Source: Silurus meridionalis (lineage: Eukaryota; Chordata; Actinopteri; Siluriformes; Siluridae). Taken from it: DNA of 64,000 bases. Under the pieces are notes generated by a model. The model was not told where the DNA came from. It was given only the letters and a program-made list of their open reading frames with translations, and searched no databases. This document shows positions 63,625 through 64,000 of this stretch, piece by piece (the first letter of the stretch is position 1; each line of letters starts with the position of its first letter). Made by a program: the position numbers and the translations under genes. The stretch is taken from positions 3,195,355-3,259,354 of the forward strand of contig NC_060906.1 of assembly GCF_014805685.1 (NCBI RefSeq), given 5' to 3'.

Positions 63625-64000
63625 GTAGTATGGCTCGAGACGCAGCATCTCGTTTCCCTCAGGGAACTAGGGTTACATAAGTAACCTAGAGACGTTCCCT
63701 TTCAGGAACTTGAGCTGCGTCAAAACACTTTGGGAATGAGTATTCCATCATGCTATACTGACCACTCCCTGCCTAGTTTGTCTGGGCACATTCACTATCC
63801 ATCTGCTGAAAACTTTTCTATAAGGGCCATAGCATACAAACAGCTGCTCCGACTTCCTCTAAGGACGGGTCCTGTGGAGGTACATATCCAGTGCTTGCAC
63901 TGTACACAGTTGTTTCTGCTTCTCCTGGTCTGGAGCTAGGAAGAAGTCAGAATGCCTGCAACAAGACAGGTCGTAAGAGAGCCGTAGGGATCTTAGGTAC
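63625..64000 (-). mobile_element. Second DIRS-type element, partial at window edge
   Basis: GACGCAGCATCTCGTTTCCC, AGGGAACTAGGGTTAC and GAGCTGCGTCAAAACACTTT parallel the left end of the first DIRS element at about 21885-21980. The following sequence parallels its recombinase end (GTCCTGTGGAG, CAGTGCTTGCACTG). More diverged than the first copy. It continues past the window. Confidence 0.75.

Overview
The window reads as teleost fish genomic DNA. It has no operons, and coding pieces carry vertebrate-type GT/AG exon edges. It holds the characteristic fish mix of Tx1, L2, BEL/Pao, Gypsy, DIRS, Tc1/mariner and hAT elements, long CA/GT tracts and a serine-tRNA gene array. An ostariophysan host is possible but this is a guess. 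Almost all protein-like sequence belongs to decayed transposons. The host-gene traces are one NLR-type leucine-rich-repeat exon, a damaged 3' end of ICE1, a damaged member of an unrecognised protein family, and the tRNA array.

Layout. 1-18000: a Tx1-type LINE locus with two partial ORF1 copies and one ORF2. The end of ORF2 is split by a Tc1 element, which holds a rearranged BEL/Pao retrotransposon, which holds a complete Gypsy element on the minus strand with 5-bp target duplication ACCAC. The Gypsy pol order is protease, integrase, reverse transcriptase, RNase H (Gmr1-like). 18000-19000: an NLR exon and an 18-bp minisatellite. 19300-21000: an unidentified block. 21560-25650: a DIRS-type tyrosine-recombinase retroelement (minus). 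26700-30600: an endogenous retrovirus pol fragment split by a 5'-truncated L2 LINE with a 7-bp target duplication. 31800-33430: a GGNCCC-rich repeat, then the ICE1 3' end. 34200-39520: a Tc1 end, two nested hAT elements, a broken gene of unknown family and a deleted LINE.

40245-47240: a TGATGGTCAG-type minisatellite runs directly into a tandem array of serine tRNA genes on the minus strand. I count 33 units with a period of up to 191 bp: 21 with anticodon UGA, 11 with AGA and one remnant. Only a handful are well formed. Many of the spacers contain no run of four T on the transcribed strand.

49580-53920: a Tx1 snippet joined to a Tc1-like fragment, then a 1,954-bp direct tandem duplication carrying a ZBED-type hAT transposase remnant. 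54280-64000: telomere-like degenerate minisatellites in both orientations, a dispersed repeat pair, LINE pieces, a nearly intact DD37E Tc1/mariner element with perfect 25-bp termini, and the start of a second DIRS element cut by the window edge.

All coordinates, alignments and domain calls were made by eye. Family names rest on recognised motifs, not on database searches.
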